A DNA stretch of 15,919 bases, taken from positions 1 to 15,919 of the forward strand of contig SKHR01000132.1 of assembly GCA_007116865.1 (NCBI GenBank). The letters are read 5' to 3'. The position numbers were made by a program, and so were the translations under genes. Under the pieces are notes generated by a model that did not search any database, was not told the origin of the DNA, and was given only the letters and a program-made list of their open reading frames with translations. Position 1 is the stretch's first letter, and every line of letters begins with the position of its first letter. This DNA comes from Marinospirillum sp. (lineage in GTDB: Bacteria > Pseudomonadota > Gammaproteobacteria > Pseudomonadales > Halomonadaceae). This document shows positions 6,774 through 14,277 of this stretch, piece after piece.

Positions 6774-9382
6774 GAGCGGGACCCCAGAAGGGTGTCAATC
6801 AGCTGCTTTAACTTTGAAAGCTCCAGCGGCTTATCCAAGGTATCAATAAAACCAGCAGCGGCAAGCTGCTTGCGGCAGCGACCCGTAGAAGAGGCACTGA
6901 CCGCAACCACTGGAATCGAGCGTGTTAAAGCATGGCTGCCCAAGAGATGCTTGGCTTGGACTCCATTGATACCGGGCAAATCCAGATCCATCAGTATCAA
7001 GTCCGGTGGATTTGAAGCCGCCAGTTCAAGCGCCAACTCTGCCGTTGAAGCAATTTCGAGCTGGCACCCTGGATAGTCGTCAAAGAAAGACTGAAGCAAC
7101 CGCTGACTTGCTGGGTTGTCCTCAACGTATAACACCTGATGTTTGGCTTGCTTGACAGAACCAGGCGGCAAGTGCTCAGTGAAATCCGCTGCTTGCGGCG
7201 AGGTCAGCGGCAAAGTAAACCAGAAGCAACTGCCTTGCCCGGCTTGACTTTGAACACCGATCTGACCTTGCATGATCTCCACCAACTGCCGGGTCAATGC
7301 CAGGCCGACCCCGGTTCCTTCAATATTCGAGTTTTCAGCACCGAGTCGATTGAACGGCTCAAACAGCTGCTGTTGCTGTTCATCGGTTAGGCCTACACCT
7401 GTATCCTCGACTTCTATTCGAAGACAGTCATCCTGCACCCGGCAACGAATCAACACGCGCCCCTGTTCTCGATTGTACTTGATTGCATTCGTGATCAAGT
7501 TGATCAGAATTTGCTTGCATCGAGTAAAGTCGGCCAAGACCCAATGATGGCAGTCATTCGACGTTTGTGGCTCTAGTGATACACCGTATTGCTCCGCAAT
7601 CGGCTGCAGGGTTGTCATTGCATCGCTCAGGACTTCATCTATATTTAAGGGCTCGATTGATACTTGAACCCAACCCGCTTCAATTTTTGCAAGGTCAAGC
7701 ACATCATTGATCAACGACAGTAAGTGCTGCCCACTTTTATAGATTTGTTGTACATGGCGTTGCTGCCGTTCTGTTAGCGGCGCTTTACCCGATTGAAGTA
7801 GCTGGGCAAAACCTAGAATGGCATTCATTGGCGTGCGCAATTCATGACTCATTGAGGACAGAAAATCACTCTTAGCTTTGCTGGCTTGCTCAGCCTGATC
7901 TTTCGCCTTGCATAATTGCTGATGAATGACTTCCCGCTCTTGAAGTTGGCGATACAAACGAATCAGCAGCACGCAAGTTGCGGTAAAAGGCTCCAGCCAG
8001 TCTGCCAAGTCTTCATGATAATCCTCGCTCGCATTGGCAATCGCATACATCCCAATGACCTCCCCCTGATCAATGATCGGCACCCCTAAATAGCGTTTTA
8101 AAACAGGATGCCCTGGGGGCAGGTGACTAGCTCGACTGGGAGAGTCCATTTGATTGTTCAGAATGCACTGACCTTTTGTAAACACTTGGCCGATCAAGGT
8201 CTCTGGATTACTCAGCAACATGTCGCCTTCAACCAGTTTTCGCATCAATTCTCGTGATTCATCGCTCCATGATAAGTCTGTGATCGCATGAATTTTTAGC
8301 GCTTTTTTCCCCTGCCACTGAAGTACCTCACCAATGAAGGCATAGTCACTGCCAGTCAGGTCTTTCAAGGCCTCCTTAAGGAAGGCCCAAAGCCGATCTT
8401 GAGAAATGAGTGCATGATAGTCGGTCATGCCCTGATGCAGCACTTCAAGAAGCCGCCTCTCTTTTCGCTCAGCCTCCTGGGCCGCCCTGACTTCAGACAG
8501 GTCAGAGAGAATACCAATAAACTGTCGTTGCTCTTCTTGTTCGGTGACACTGATTTCGCTGACCGCCAGGTGAATGGGTAAAAGCTCACAGGAGCGGCTC
8601 AGTGCATGGACTTCACGCCCCTTGCCAATGACCTTGTTAAGGCCAGTATTAAGGTAGCTATCTATGTATGCATCATGATTGACAGCCCACCGCTGTGGCA
8701 TAATCATTTTGACATTCTGACCTAGAAGTTCCTGCTCTTTGTAGCCAAGAAAATTGAGCACAAAAGGGTTGACCTCTTGGATGAGGCCTTCTGAGTTGAT
8801 TCGTACAATACCTGCAGCAGCCGACTCAACAATCGCAGCATATCTTGCTCTGGCAATACCAGCCTCTCGCTTTTCCTTAAGCAGTGCTCGGCGCTCAGTG
8901 TGCAAGCGAATCAACTCCTCAACCTGATGAGCGAGCAACCTTAAACGCCTGAGGTCCTGGTCGCTGAACGATCGTGGCTGACTATCCAGTAGGCATAGAG
9001 TCCCTAAATGCAAGCGTCCATCTATCGTCAGGGGTAAACCAGCGTAAAAACGAACTTTTTCAGGGCCTCCGACCAGTGGATTGGCTTGAAAGCGTGGATC
9101 ATCGAGCGCATTTTCAATGATCAAAGCGTCAGCTTGATAGATAGCATGAGAGCAAAAAGAAATCTCACGGCTCGTTTGACAAATATCCACACCTTGAGTG
9201 GATTTAAACCACTGCCGATCATGATCAACCAGTGAAATAATAACCACAGGCACTTGAAACAGCTCCTGTGCCAGCGCTGTCAAACGATCAAAAGAAGCTT
9301 CACGTTCTGTATCCAGCAGACCAAGAGAATGCAAATGCGCCAATCGTTCGTCTTCATTTTCTGGATAGGGTATAGAGCTCAT
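6770..9382 (-). CDS. Hybrid sensor histidine kinase, GAF-PAS-GAF-HisKA-HATPase-REC, with FixL-like PAS
   Basis: An 870-residue soluble hybrid kinase with no membrane segment. Domains in order are: GAF (about 25-163); PAS (about 180-298); a second GAF (about 325-478, with LPPGHPVLKRYLGVPI); HisKA with phospho-acceptor H513 in SHELRTPMN; an ATPase with N632 (NAIKY), D660TGVG, an F-box (LFEPF) and G689TGVGLAL; and a C-terminal receiver with D755, phospho-acceptor D799, S829 and K851. In the PAS domain, H236 in NHDAY and R256 in VIGKGRE are spaced like the haem-ligand His200 and the distal Arg220 of Bradyrhizobium FixL; the Arg206 equivalent is Ser242. Haem binding is therefore plausible but unproven. 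It is translationally coupled to the EAL regulator (ATGA at 6770-6773), its likely partner. Because it has its own receiver, a phosphorelay may need an HPt protein, and none is encoded here. Confidence 0.93.
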   Translation of the reverse strand: MSSIPYPENEDERLAHLHSLGLLDTEREASFDRLTALAQELFQVPVVIISLVDHDRQWFKSTQGVDICQTSREISFCSHAIYQADALIIENALDDPRFQANPLVGGPEKVRFYAGLPLTIDGRLHLGTLCLLDSQPRSFSDQDLRRLRLLAHQVEELIRLHTERRALLKEKREAGIARARYAAIVESAAAGIVRINSEGLIQEVNPFVLNFLGYKEQELLGQNVKMIMPQRWAVNHDAYIDSYLNTGLNKVIGKGREVHALSRSCELLPIHLAVSEISVTEQEEQRQFIGILSDLSEVRAAQEAERKERRLLEVLHQGMTDYHALISQDRLWAFLKEALKDLTGSDYAFIGEVLQWQGKKALKIHAITDLSWSDESRELMRKLVEGDMLLSNPETLIGQVFTKGQCILNNQMDSPSRASHLPPGHPVLKRYLGVPIIDQGEVIGMYAIANASEDYHEDLADWLEPFTATCVLLIRLYRQLQEREVIHQQLCKAKDQAEQASKAKSDFLSSMSHELRTPMNAILGFAQLLQSGKAPLTERQQRHVQQIYKSGQHLLSLINDVLDLAKIEAGWVQVSIEPLNIDEVLSDAMTTLQPIAEQYGVSLEPQTSNDCHHWVLADFTRCKQILINLITNAIKYNREQGRVLIRCRVQDDCLRIEVEDTGVGLTDEQQQQLFEPFNRLGAENSNIEGTGVGLALTRQLVEIMQGQIGVQSQAGQGSCFWFTLPLTSPQAADFTEHLPPGSVKQAKHQVLYVEDNPASQRLLQSFFDDYPGCQLEIASTAELALELAASNPPDLILMDLDLPGINGVQAKHLLGSHALTRSIPVVAVSASSTGRCRKQLAAAGFIDTLDKPLELSKLKQLIDTLLGSRS

Positions 9383-9496
9383 CAGTTATCATCCAAAACC
9401 AATTGATACATCATCTTCAGACATTGCCTATAAACTATTCCACTTCTTTAGGCCGCGTCTAGGTTACCCTTCAAAACATGCACCGAATTCGATTAT

Positions 9497-10681
9497 TTAG
9501 CGGCTCAAACGCCGCCAAAGTGCTTCCAACGGCCCTTGAGAAAAGCGTTTTAACCACAGATGAGCCAAAACAAACAGGGTCAGCCAAGTCGCAAATATGA
9601 CGAGCCACAGCTCTGGTCGACTCAAGGTGCCATATAAACCAAAGCCCCAGCCATAAAAGAGGCCTGTCATCAAAATGGACTGTGTTATATAGAGTGTAAA
9701 GGCCATACGGCCGACAGGAGCGAACCACATTAGCTTTGGGCGCCACGCACTTGCCATCAAAAAACGAATCCACAGCACATAACCCAAAACCAAAAGTGGT
9801 GTTGCCAGTTGATTCAAAAAAACACCCACCGCAATGGTGGATGTTTGCCAGTGCTGACTGTAGCTGTAGAAAAACCCGGCGCTGGCCAGAAGGATGCCAA
9901 CAAAAACCAAACGGTAAGCCCATGCCTTAAACGACTCAGCGGGCGGCTGAGTCCAGAAATTCATTTGATACAGCCCCGCCCCCAAGAGCATCATCGCTAA
10001 TGCACGAAGAAAGCTTGTCAAATAAAAGGTGTTCAAAATCAGTTTATCTGCTTCAGATTGATAAATATTTTCTTCACTGAACACATGGGACAACACGGCC
10101 CAGTACCCCCTTTGATAAGCACTGATTTCAACGGCCAGGTCATGATAAGAAGGGTTATACGAAGCCGCTTCATTGGCCACTAGACTGAAGTCGATCTCAA
10201 TGAGCGAACCATGCAAGCGCGCATACGCATATAACACGACAGTCCATAAAAATCCCGAGACAATAAAAAGACCTTTCGGCGACAAACGCAGCAGTGGGTA
10301 GATCACCACCGCACACACAGCATAGAGATGTAAAATATCGCCCTGCCATAAAAAAAACAGATGCAATAAACCGAAACCCAAGAGCCACAAATAGCGCTTA
10401 TAGTGTTTTTTAGCGGCCGAAACACCTTGAGACCGATGCTTTGAGATCAGCAGCATCATGCTGGAGCCAAACAACAAGGAAAACAGCCCCATCATTTTTT
10501 GATCAAAGAACACAAAAGTGATGAAGTGACTCAAATAGGTGCTGAGCTGATCAGAAAACATGACGCCAGGATTAAAATAGGCCGCCAGGGGGTTGGCAAA
10601 GACCAGAATATTCATCGGCAGCAAGCCAAAAACGGCCACTGCACGAATAACATCGAGATCATCTATACGCGCTTGATTCAT
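9497..10681 (-). CDS. DUF418 / YeiB-family polytopic membrane protein
   Basis: A 394-residue inner-membrane protein with about ten hydrophobic segments and the family hallmarks. Residues 5-25 match the N-terminal pattern (R followed by LDVIRAVAVFGLLPMNI). KMMGLFSLLFG is at 62-72, and GLLHLFFLWQGDILHLYAV at 104-122. The C-terminal DUF418 block includes GRMAFTLYITQSI (324-336), FYGWGFGLYG (342-351) and the near-terminal SQGPLEALWRRL (381-392). Members of this family are widespread but their biochemical role is not established; a transport or acyl-transfer role has been suggested by resemblance to other multi-pass families. The start codon has only a weak ribosome binding site. It follows the small lipoprotein gene by 49 bases on the same strand, and no terminator is seen between them, so co-transcription is possible. 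No clear terminator is visible in the 114 bases before the kinase gene either. Confidence 0.88.
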   Translation of the reverse strand: MNQARIDDLDVIRAVAVFGLLPMNILVFANPLAAYFNPGVMFSDQLSTYLSHFITFVFFDQKMMGLFSLLFGSSMMLLISKHRSQGVSAAKKHYKRYLWLLGFGLLHLFFLWQGDILHLYAVCAVVIYPLLRLSPKGLFIVSGFLWTVVLYAYARLHGSLIEIDFSLVANEAASYNPSYHDLAVEISAYQRGYWAVLSHVFSEENIYQSEADKLILNTFYLTSFLRALAMMLLGAGLYQMNFWTQPPAESFKAWAYRLVFVGILLASAGFFYSYSQHWQTSTIAVGVFLNQLATPLLVLGYVLWIRFLMASAWRPKLMWFAPVGRMAFTLYITQSILMTGLFYGWGFGLYGTLSRPELWLVIFATWLTLFVLAHLWLKRFSQGPLEALWRRLSR

Positions 10682-10730
10682 AATGTCATCTTGCTCTAAA
10701 GGAATGCGAATTTATTGCTTGGAACCACAA

Positions 10731-11201
10731 TCAGCCCGAGCCAATGCAACTCAAACTCTCAGGAATGATCGTCCCACTGGACTGCTCAATAAGAAACAGA
10801 AAACCAGCACTCCAATAGACCTTTGTTTGATCATTATTTTGTGTGATCAAAAATTGCACCTGCCAAACAGCGCCATAGTCTTCATCCTTCGCGGCACGGC
10901 TCGACACCCTCACGGTATTTCGTGCGTCATGATCATTCAGATCCGCTAAAAAGCCACTTAGGTAAGCGCCTAGGGTCTGATCTGTGGGGGATCTACCCGC
11001 ATTTTGACAGTGATCGGAACCGTCAATTCGCAGGTCGGCATTCAGCAAAACCCGATAGATGATCTCTTTATCGCTCAGCAATCCCTCTTCCGAAAGCTCG
11101 AGTTGCACTGCTGATTGAGATGATTCAGTCGTCAGCGACTGACAACCAGGCAAAACCAGTCCAAACAACAAGCCACAAATCATTAACACGATTTTTTTCA
11201 T
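10731..11201 (-). CDS. Small predicted lipoprotein of unknown function
   Basis: I do not recognise the family. The 156-residue product starts with a short lipoprotein signal: lysines at 2-3, a hydrophobic core, and a lipobox LPGC with the lipidated cysteine at position 20. Proline at -2 is less usual but tolerated. The mature part is hydrophilic, with two further cysteines, one in SDHCQN near residue 64 and one in SLSCIG near the end, which could form a disulphide in the periplasm. The residues after the cysteine are Gln-Ser, not Asp, so outer-membrane sorting would be expected by the Lol +2 rule. The start is supported by AAGGGAA about seven bases upstream. It is upstream of the DUF418 gene on the same strand. 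A periplasmic partner for that membrane protein is conceivable, but only adjacency supports this. Confidence 0.8.
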   Translation of the reverse strand: MKKIVLMICGLLFGLVLPGCQSLTTESSQSAVQLELSEEGLLSDKEIIYRVLLNADLRIDGSDHCQNAGRSPTDQTLGAYLSGFLADLNDHDARNTVRVSSRAAKDEDYGAVWQVQFLITQNNDQTKVYWSAGFLFLIEQSSGTIIPESLSCIGSG

Positions 11202-11222
11202 TGAGCAGTTCCCTTGTCCGTT

Positions 11223-11286
11223 CCAGCACTCAATCGATCAATGAGCGCATTGATTGAATGCTACGACAATAAAGTGCCAGCACTCA
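11223..11286. repeat. Direct repeat and inverted repeat upstream of the lipoprotein gene
   Basis: The 10-mer CCAGCACTCA occurs twice (11223-11232 and 11277-11286), 54 bases apart start to start. Between the copies is an inverted repeat of seven base pairs with a four-base loop, ATCAATG and CATTGAT (11237-11254). The region is 5' to the lipoprotein gene at 11201. On the minus strand a possible promoter reads TTGATT and TATTGT with an 18-base spacer, and lies over the right-hand copy. The arrangement could be an operator set or a structured leader. No known regulator motif is recognised. Confidence 0.35.
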
Positions 11287-11397
11287 TAGAATCAACTTAA
11301 ATATAGAAAGATAGACAGGAACGTTCACATCGGAACATGTTAACCGACAGCAAAAAGGATGAGCCTAGATTTAGCCTAGTCACTGATGAAAAGATTT

Positions 11398-11484
11398 TGG
11401 TACCGAAGGCCGGACTCGAACCGGCACACCCGTTAGGGCGGCGGATTTTGAATCCGCTGCGTCTACCAATTCCGCCACTTCGGC
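11398..11484 (-). tRNA. tRNA-Leu (anticodon CAA)
   Basis: The minus strand folds as a class II tRNA of 87 bases including an encoded CCA. The acceptor stem GCCGAAG pairs with CUUCGGU, so pair 1-72 is G-U as in E. coli leuZ, and the discriminator is A. The D-loop contains GGUAGAC, the anticodon arm is GCGGA-UUCAAAA-UCCGC giving anticodon CAA for UUG codons, there is a long variable arm, and the T arm is GCCGG-UUCGAGU-CCGGC. The long variable arm and A73 are standard leucine identity features. It has its own strong promoter upstream. No obvious intrinsic terminator follows on the minus strand, where 11202-11397 holds no gene. Confidence 0.97.
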
Positions 11485-11526
11485 ATTTTGAGGCAAGCAG
11501 GCAAGCTGCTCTGGTAGGTGCGGCTC

Positions 11527-11554
11527 ATTATAGTGATCTTTCACCGCTCGTCAA
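11527..11554 (-). promoter_or_regulatory. sigma70 promoter of tRNA-Leu
   Basis: On the minus strand, TTGACG (11554-11549) and a perfect TATAAT (11532-11527) are separated by 16 bases. A GC-rich stretch, GAGCCGC, directly follows the -10. Such a discriminator is typical of stable-RNA promoters under stringent (ppGpp) control. The predicted start is about 36 bases before the tRNA. Confidence 0.85.
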
Positions 11555-11582
11555 TGACCTTTGCGCCGAACTCAGGTAAAAT
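11554..11582 (+). promoter_or_regulatory. Candidate promoter of the queA operon
   Basis: ATGACC (11554-11559) and TAAAAT (11577-11582) are separated by 17 bases. The -10 is good and the -35 is moderate. Its -35 adjoins, sharing one base with, the -35 of the divergent tRNA-Leu promoter, so the two may compete for polymerase. The predicted leader is about 30 bases. Confidence 0.4.
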
Positions 11583-11620
11583 ACGCCGCCAATAATTGAA
11601 CTTAGGATTATCCTCCTTCC

Positions 11621-12658
11621 ATGCAGCGCAGCGACTTTTCTTTTGAGCTTCCCGATGAGTTGATTGCTCGTTACCCAACCAGCGAGCGCCGAGGCTCACG
11701 CCTGTTGGTGCTTGAAGGGGAGCAGATTCAACATCGCCAGTTTACCGACCTGCTGGACTATCTGCGCCCCGGCGACTTGATGGTATTCAATGATACACGG
11801 GTGATTCCTGCGCGGCTTTACGGCCACAAAACCAGTGGCGGCAAGGTGGAGGTACTGATTGAGCGCCCCCTGGATGAGCACCGCGCTTTAGCGCATATCC
11901 GCGCCAGCAAGTCACCCAAACCCGGCACCCGTTTGCTACTTGAAGGGCAGATTGAAGCAGAGTGCACCGGGCGTGAAGGTGCGTTGTTCTGCCTGACTTT
12001 CGACAGTGAACAGCCTTTGATGCAGCTTCTGGATCAGTATGGACACCTGCCGCTGCCCCCCTATATCGATCGTGCGGATGAGGCGACAGATAAGGAGCGT
12101 TACCAAACCGTTTACGCACAAAATCCCGGCGCTGTGGCGGCCCCCACGGCGGGACTGCATTTTGATACGGCTTTGCTGGATGAAATTCGTCAGCGCGGGG
12201 TGAACACCACCTTTGTGACCCTGCATGTTGGTGCAGGCACCTTCCAGCCAGTCAAGACAGATCGCTTGGATGAACATGTCATGCACAGCGAATGGCTGGA
12301 TGTCAGTGAAACGGTGGCCGAGCAGGTGCACCAAACTCAGGCTCAGGGTGGGCGTGTGATCGCCGTCGGTACCACCAGTGTGCGTTGCCTGGAAACCGCC
12401 AGTCAAAACGGCGAAATTCAGGCCTACCAGGGAGAAACCAATATCTTTATTTACCCCGGCTATGAGTGGCGCTGCGTGGATATGCTGATCACCAACTTTC
12501 ACCTGCCTGAATCCACTCTGCTGATGCTGGTCAGCAGTTTTGCCGGCCACCAGCCGATTTTGCGGGCCTACCAGGCCGCCGTAGCGGCGCGTTATCGCTT
12601 TTTCAGCTACGGGGATGCCATGCTGTTGTTTCGTGCCCCTTCGAATACTTCTTACTGA
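11621..12658 (+). CDS. queA: S-adenosylmethionine:tRNA ribosyltransferase-isomerase QueA
   Basis: Transfers and isomerises the ribosyl part of S-adenosylmethionine onto preQ1 in tRNA, giving epoxyqueuosine at the wobble base of tRNAs with GUN anticodons. It is a cytoplasmic enzyme of 345 residues, close to the 356 of E. coli. Family blocks in order are: VFNDTRVIPARL (55-66); YQTVYAQNPGAVAAPTAGLHF (starting at 161); FVTLHVGAGTFQPV (198-211); VGTTSVRCLE (249-258); TNFHLPESTLLMLVSSFAG (291-309); YRFFSYGDAMLL (325-336). The start matches the family N-terminus, but its ribosome binding site is weak: AGGA lies 13 bases upstream, and the bases just before the ATG are pyrimidine-rich. The next gene, tgt, performs the preceding step of the same pathway and follows closely in the same operon. 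Confidence 0.98.
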   Translation: MQRSDFSFELPDELIARYPTSERRGSRLLVLEGEQIQHRQFTDLLDYLRPGDLMVFNDTRVIPARLYGHKTSGGKVEVLIERPLDEHRALAHIRASKSPKPGTRLLLEGQIEAECTGREGALFCLTFDSEQPLMQLLDQYGHLPLPPYIDRADEATDKERYQTVYAQNPGAVAAPTAGLHFDTALLDEIRQRGVNTTFVTLHVGAGTFQPVKTDRLDEHVMHSEWLDVSETVAEQVHQTQAQGGRVIAVGTTSVRCLETASQNGEIQAYQGETNIFIYPGYEWRCVDMLITNFHLPESTLLMLVSSFAGHQPILRAYQAAVAARYRFFSYGDAMLLFRAPSNTSY

Positions 12659-12685
12659 GTTTTTTCCATGCGTTCAGAATGTTTC

Positions 12686-13801
12686 ATGCAGTTCGACCTC
12701 ACTCACACCGATGGCAAGGCACGGCGCGGCCGCATCACCTTTCCGCGTGGCAGCATCGAAACACCAGCGTTCATGCCGGTGGGCACCTATGGCACGGTCA
12801 AGGGGATTTTGCCGCGTGATGTTGAAGCCCTGGGCGCTGAAATTGTGCTGGGCAATACGTTTCATCTGATGCTCAAACCCGGCACTGACGTGATCCAGGC
12901 CCACGGCGATCTGCATGACTTTATGCAGTGGCAGCGCCCCATTTTGACTGACTCGGGCGGATTTCAGGTTTTCTCGTTGGGCAAGCTGCGCAAGATCACT
13001 GAAGCGGGCGTGCATTTTCGCGCACCACATGATGGCGCCAAGGTGTTCATGGGGCCGGAAGAGTCAATGCTGGTACAGCGCCAGCTGGGTTCGGATATTG
13101 TGATGATTTTTGATGAGTGCACTCCCTATCCGGCCAGCTTTGCGGAGGCAGAAAAGTCGATGGAGCTTTCCTTGCGCTGGGCAAAACGCTCACGCGAGGC
13201 GCATGGCGACAGCCCCTCCGCCCTATTTGGCATCATCCAGGGCGGCATGTATCCAGAATTGCGTCAGCGCTCTCTGGAAGGTCTTGAAGCCATCGGATTT
13301 GATGGCATGGCCATCGGTGGCTTGTCCGTTGGTGAGCCCAAGGAAGAAATGCTCAACACGCTGAACTATCTGCCTGCGATGATGCCTGAGCACAAGCCGC
13401 GTTATCTGATGGGAGTGGGCAAACCCGAAGATCTGGTTGAAGCCGTCCGCCGTGGCGTGGATATGTTCGATTGTGTGATGCCAACCCGCAATGCACGCAA
13501 CGGCCATTATTTCACCAGCGAAGGCGTGGTAAAAATTCGCAATGCCTGCCACAAAACGGATACCCGTCCGCTTGAGGAAGGCTGCGATTGCCATGCCTGC
13601 CAACACTTCTCTCGCAGCTACCTGCATCACCTGGATCGCAGCGGCGAAATGCTGGGGCCAATGCTAGGGACGATACATAATTTGCGTTACTATCAACGCC
13701 TGATGGCTGGTTTGCGTCAAGCGATTGAAGCAGGTAAATTGACCGATTTTGTGAAGGATTTTTATGCTCGCCGTGGGCAAGCGGTTCCCAGCTTGGGATA
13801 A
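12686..13801 (+). CDS. tgt: tRNA-guanine transglycosylase Tgt
   Basis: Exchanges guanine 34 for preQ1 in tRNAs for Asp, Asn, His and Tyr; QueA then acts on the product. In 371-residue numbering from this start, the general acid/base Asp89 is in ILTDSGGFQ, the same number as in E. coli, and the nucleophile is Asp262 in GVDMFDCVMPTRNARNG. The zinc site is Cys300, Cys302, Cys305 (EGCDCHAC) and His331 (TIHNLRYYQ). Substrate-pocket motifs FDECTPYP and ALFGIIQGG are present. I chose this ATG because MQFDLTHTDGKARRGR aligns with the E. coli N-terminus. An in-frame ATG six codons upstream (12668, nine bases after queA) is the alternative. Neither has a strong ribosome binding site, so coupling to queA translation is likely. 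Confidence 0.97.
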   Translation: MQFDLTHTDGKARRGRITFPRGSIETPAFMPVGTYGTVKGILPRDVEALGAEIVLGNTFHLMLKPGTDVIQAHGDLHDFMQWQRPILTDSGGFQVFSLGKLRKITEAGVHFRAPHDGAKVFMGPEESMLVQRQLGSDIVMIFDECTPYPASFAEAEKSMELSLRWAKRSREAHGDSPSALFGIIQGGMYPELRQRSLEGLEAIGFDGMAIGGLSVGEPKEEMLNTLNYLPAMMPEHKPRYLMGVGKPEDLVEAVRRGVDMFDCVMPTRNARNGHYFTSEGVVKIRNACHKTDTRPLEEGCDCHACQHFSRSYLHHLDRSGEMLGPMLGTIHNLRYYQRLMAGLRQAIEAGKLTDFVKDFYARRGQAVPSLG

Positions 13802-13812
13802 CCGAGAAGACC

Positions 13813-13832
13813 AACGGCTCAACCCGTTTTTT
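13813..13832 (+). terminator. Weak terminator-like hairpin after tgt
   Basis: AACGG pairs with CCGTT around a six-base loop (13813-13828), and the arm runs into six T's (13827-13832). The stem has only five pairs, so at most partial termination is expected between tgt and yajC. The 56-base gap also holds the strong yajC ribosome binding site. Confidence 0.3.
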
Positions 13833-13857
13833 AAACCACTGATCTGAGGAGTTTTCA

Positions 13858-14187
13858 ATGGAGTTTTTCATCGCTTCTGCCCACGCTGATGCCGGTGCGG
13901 CCAGTCCCATTTCCAGCATCATCATGCTGGTGGGTTTTGTGGCTATTTTTTACTTCTTGCTGATTCGCCCCCAGCAAAAGCGTGCTAAAGAGCACAAGAA
14001 CCTGTTGTCTGAGCTGGCTAAAGGTGACGAAATTTCACTGGCAGGCGGTGTGCTCGGACGGATCACTAAGGTCACCGATGAGTTTCTGGTGCTTGAAATT
14101 GCCCAAAACGTCTCCATCAAGGTACAAAAGGCGGCCGTGACTGCAGTGCTTCCCAAGGGCACAATCAAAGCCGTTGACGCCGAATAA
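13858..14187 (+). CDS. yajC: Sec translocon accessory protein YajC
   Basis: A small single-span inner-membrane protein that associates with SecD and SecF and assists Sec-dependent export. The 109-residue product matches YajC length. A short periplasmic N-terminus is followed by one membrane segment (about 18-37, through FVAIFYFLLI), then the signature IRPQQKRAKEH and a small cytoplasmic domain with LAKGDEISLAGGVLGRITKV. The ATG is preceded by TGAGGAG with six bases of spacing, the best ribosome binding site in this operon, which fits a protein made in excess over the SecDF complex. It sits between tgt and secD in the usual gammaproteobacterial order. An intrinsic terminator directly after it may keep yajC expression above that of secD. 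Confidence 0.97.
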   Translation: MEFFIASAHADAGAASPISSIIMLVGFVAIFYFLLIRPQQKRAKEHKNLLSELAKGDEISLAGGVLGRITKVTDEFLVLEIAQNVSIKVQKAAVTAVLPKGTIKAVDAE

Positions 14188-14204
14188 GCGTCTTTGATGA
14201 ATCC

Positions 14205-14232
14205 ACCTCCGCTCTTGGCGGAGGTCTTTTTT
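14205..14232 (+). terminator. Intrinsic terminator between yajC and secD
   Basis: ACCTCCGC (14205-14212) and GCGGAGGT (14218-14225) form a perfect eight-pair stem with a five-base loop. The arm is followed by C and then six T's. This is a textbook rho-independent terminator inside an operon that is usually co-transcribed. It starts 18 bases after the yajC stop and ends 45 bases before the secD ATG. Confidence 0.88.
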
Positions 14233-14277
14233 ATGGCCGATTCAACCGGCTGACACTGACCCAGATGCAAGGTTGCC

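Noticed and set aside
9471..9923. Second minus-strand frame of 150 codons over the DUF418 gene
   Set aside because: It lies inside the DUF418 gene in another frame; the in-frame product has all family motifs, so there is no sign of a frameshift.
11264..11282. Possible sigma54 promoter (minus-strand TGGCAC followed by TTGTC)
   Set aside because: The spacing between the GG and the GC-like element is one base short and the GC is GT, so it does not meet the strict sigma54 rule.
11337..11579. Plus-strand reading frame of 80 codons
   Set aside because: It runs antisense through the tRNA-Leu gene; its AGLEPAHP stretch is the well-known false translation of the complement of a tRNA T arm.
11583..11620. 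preQ1 riboswitch upstream of queA
   Set aside because: The leader of about 30 bases has no C-rich loop or pseudoknot pattern expected of a preQ1 aptamer.
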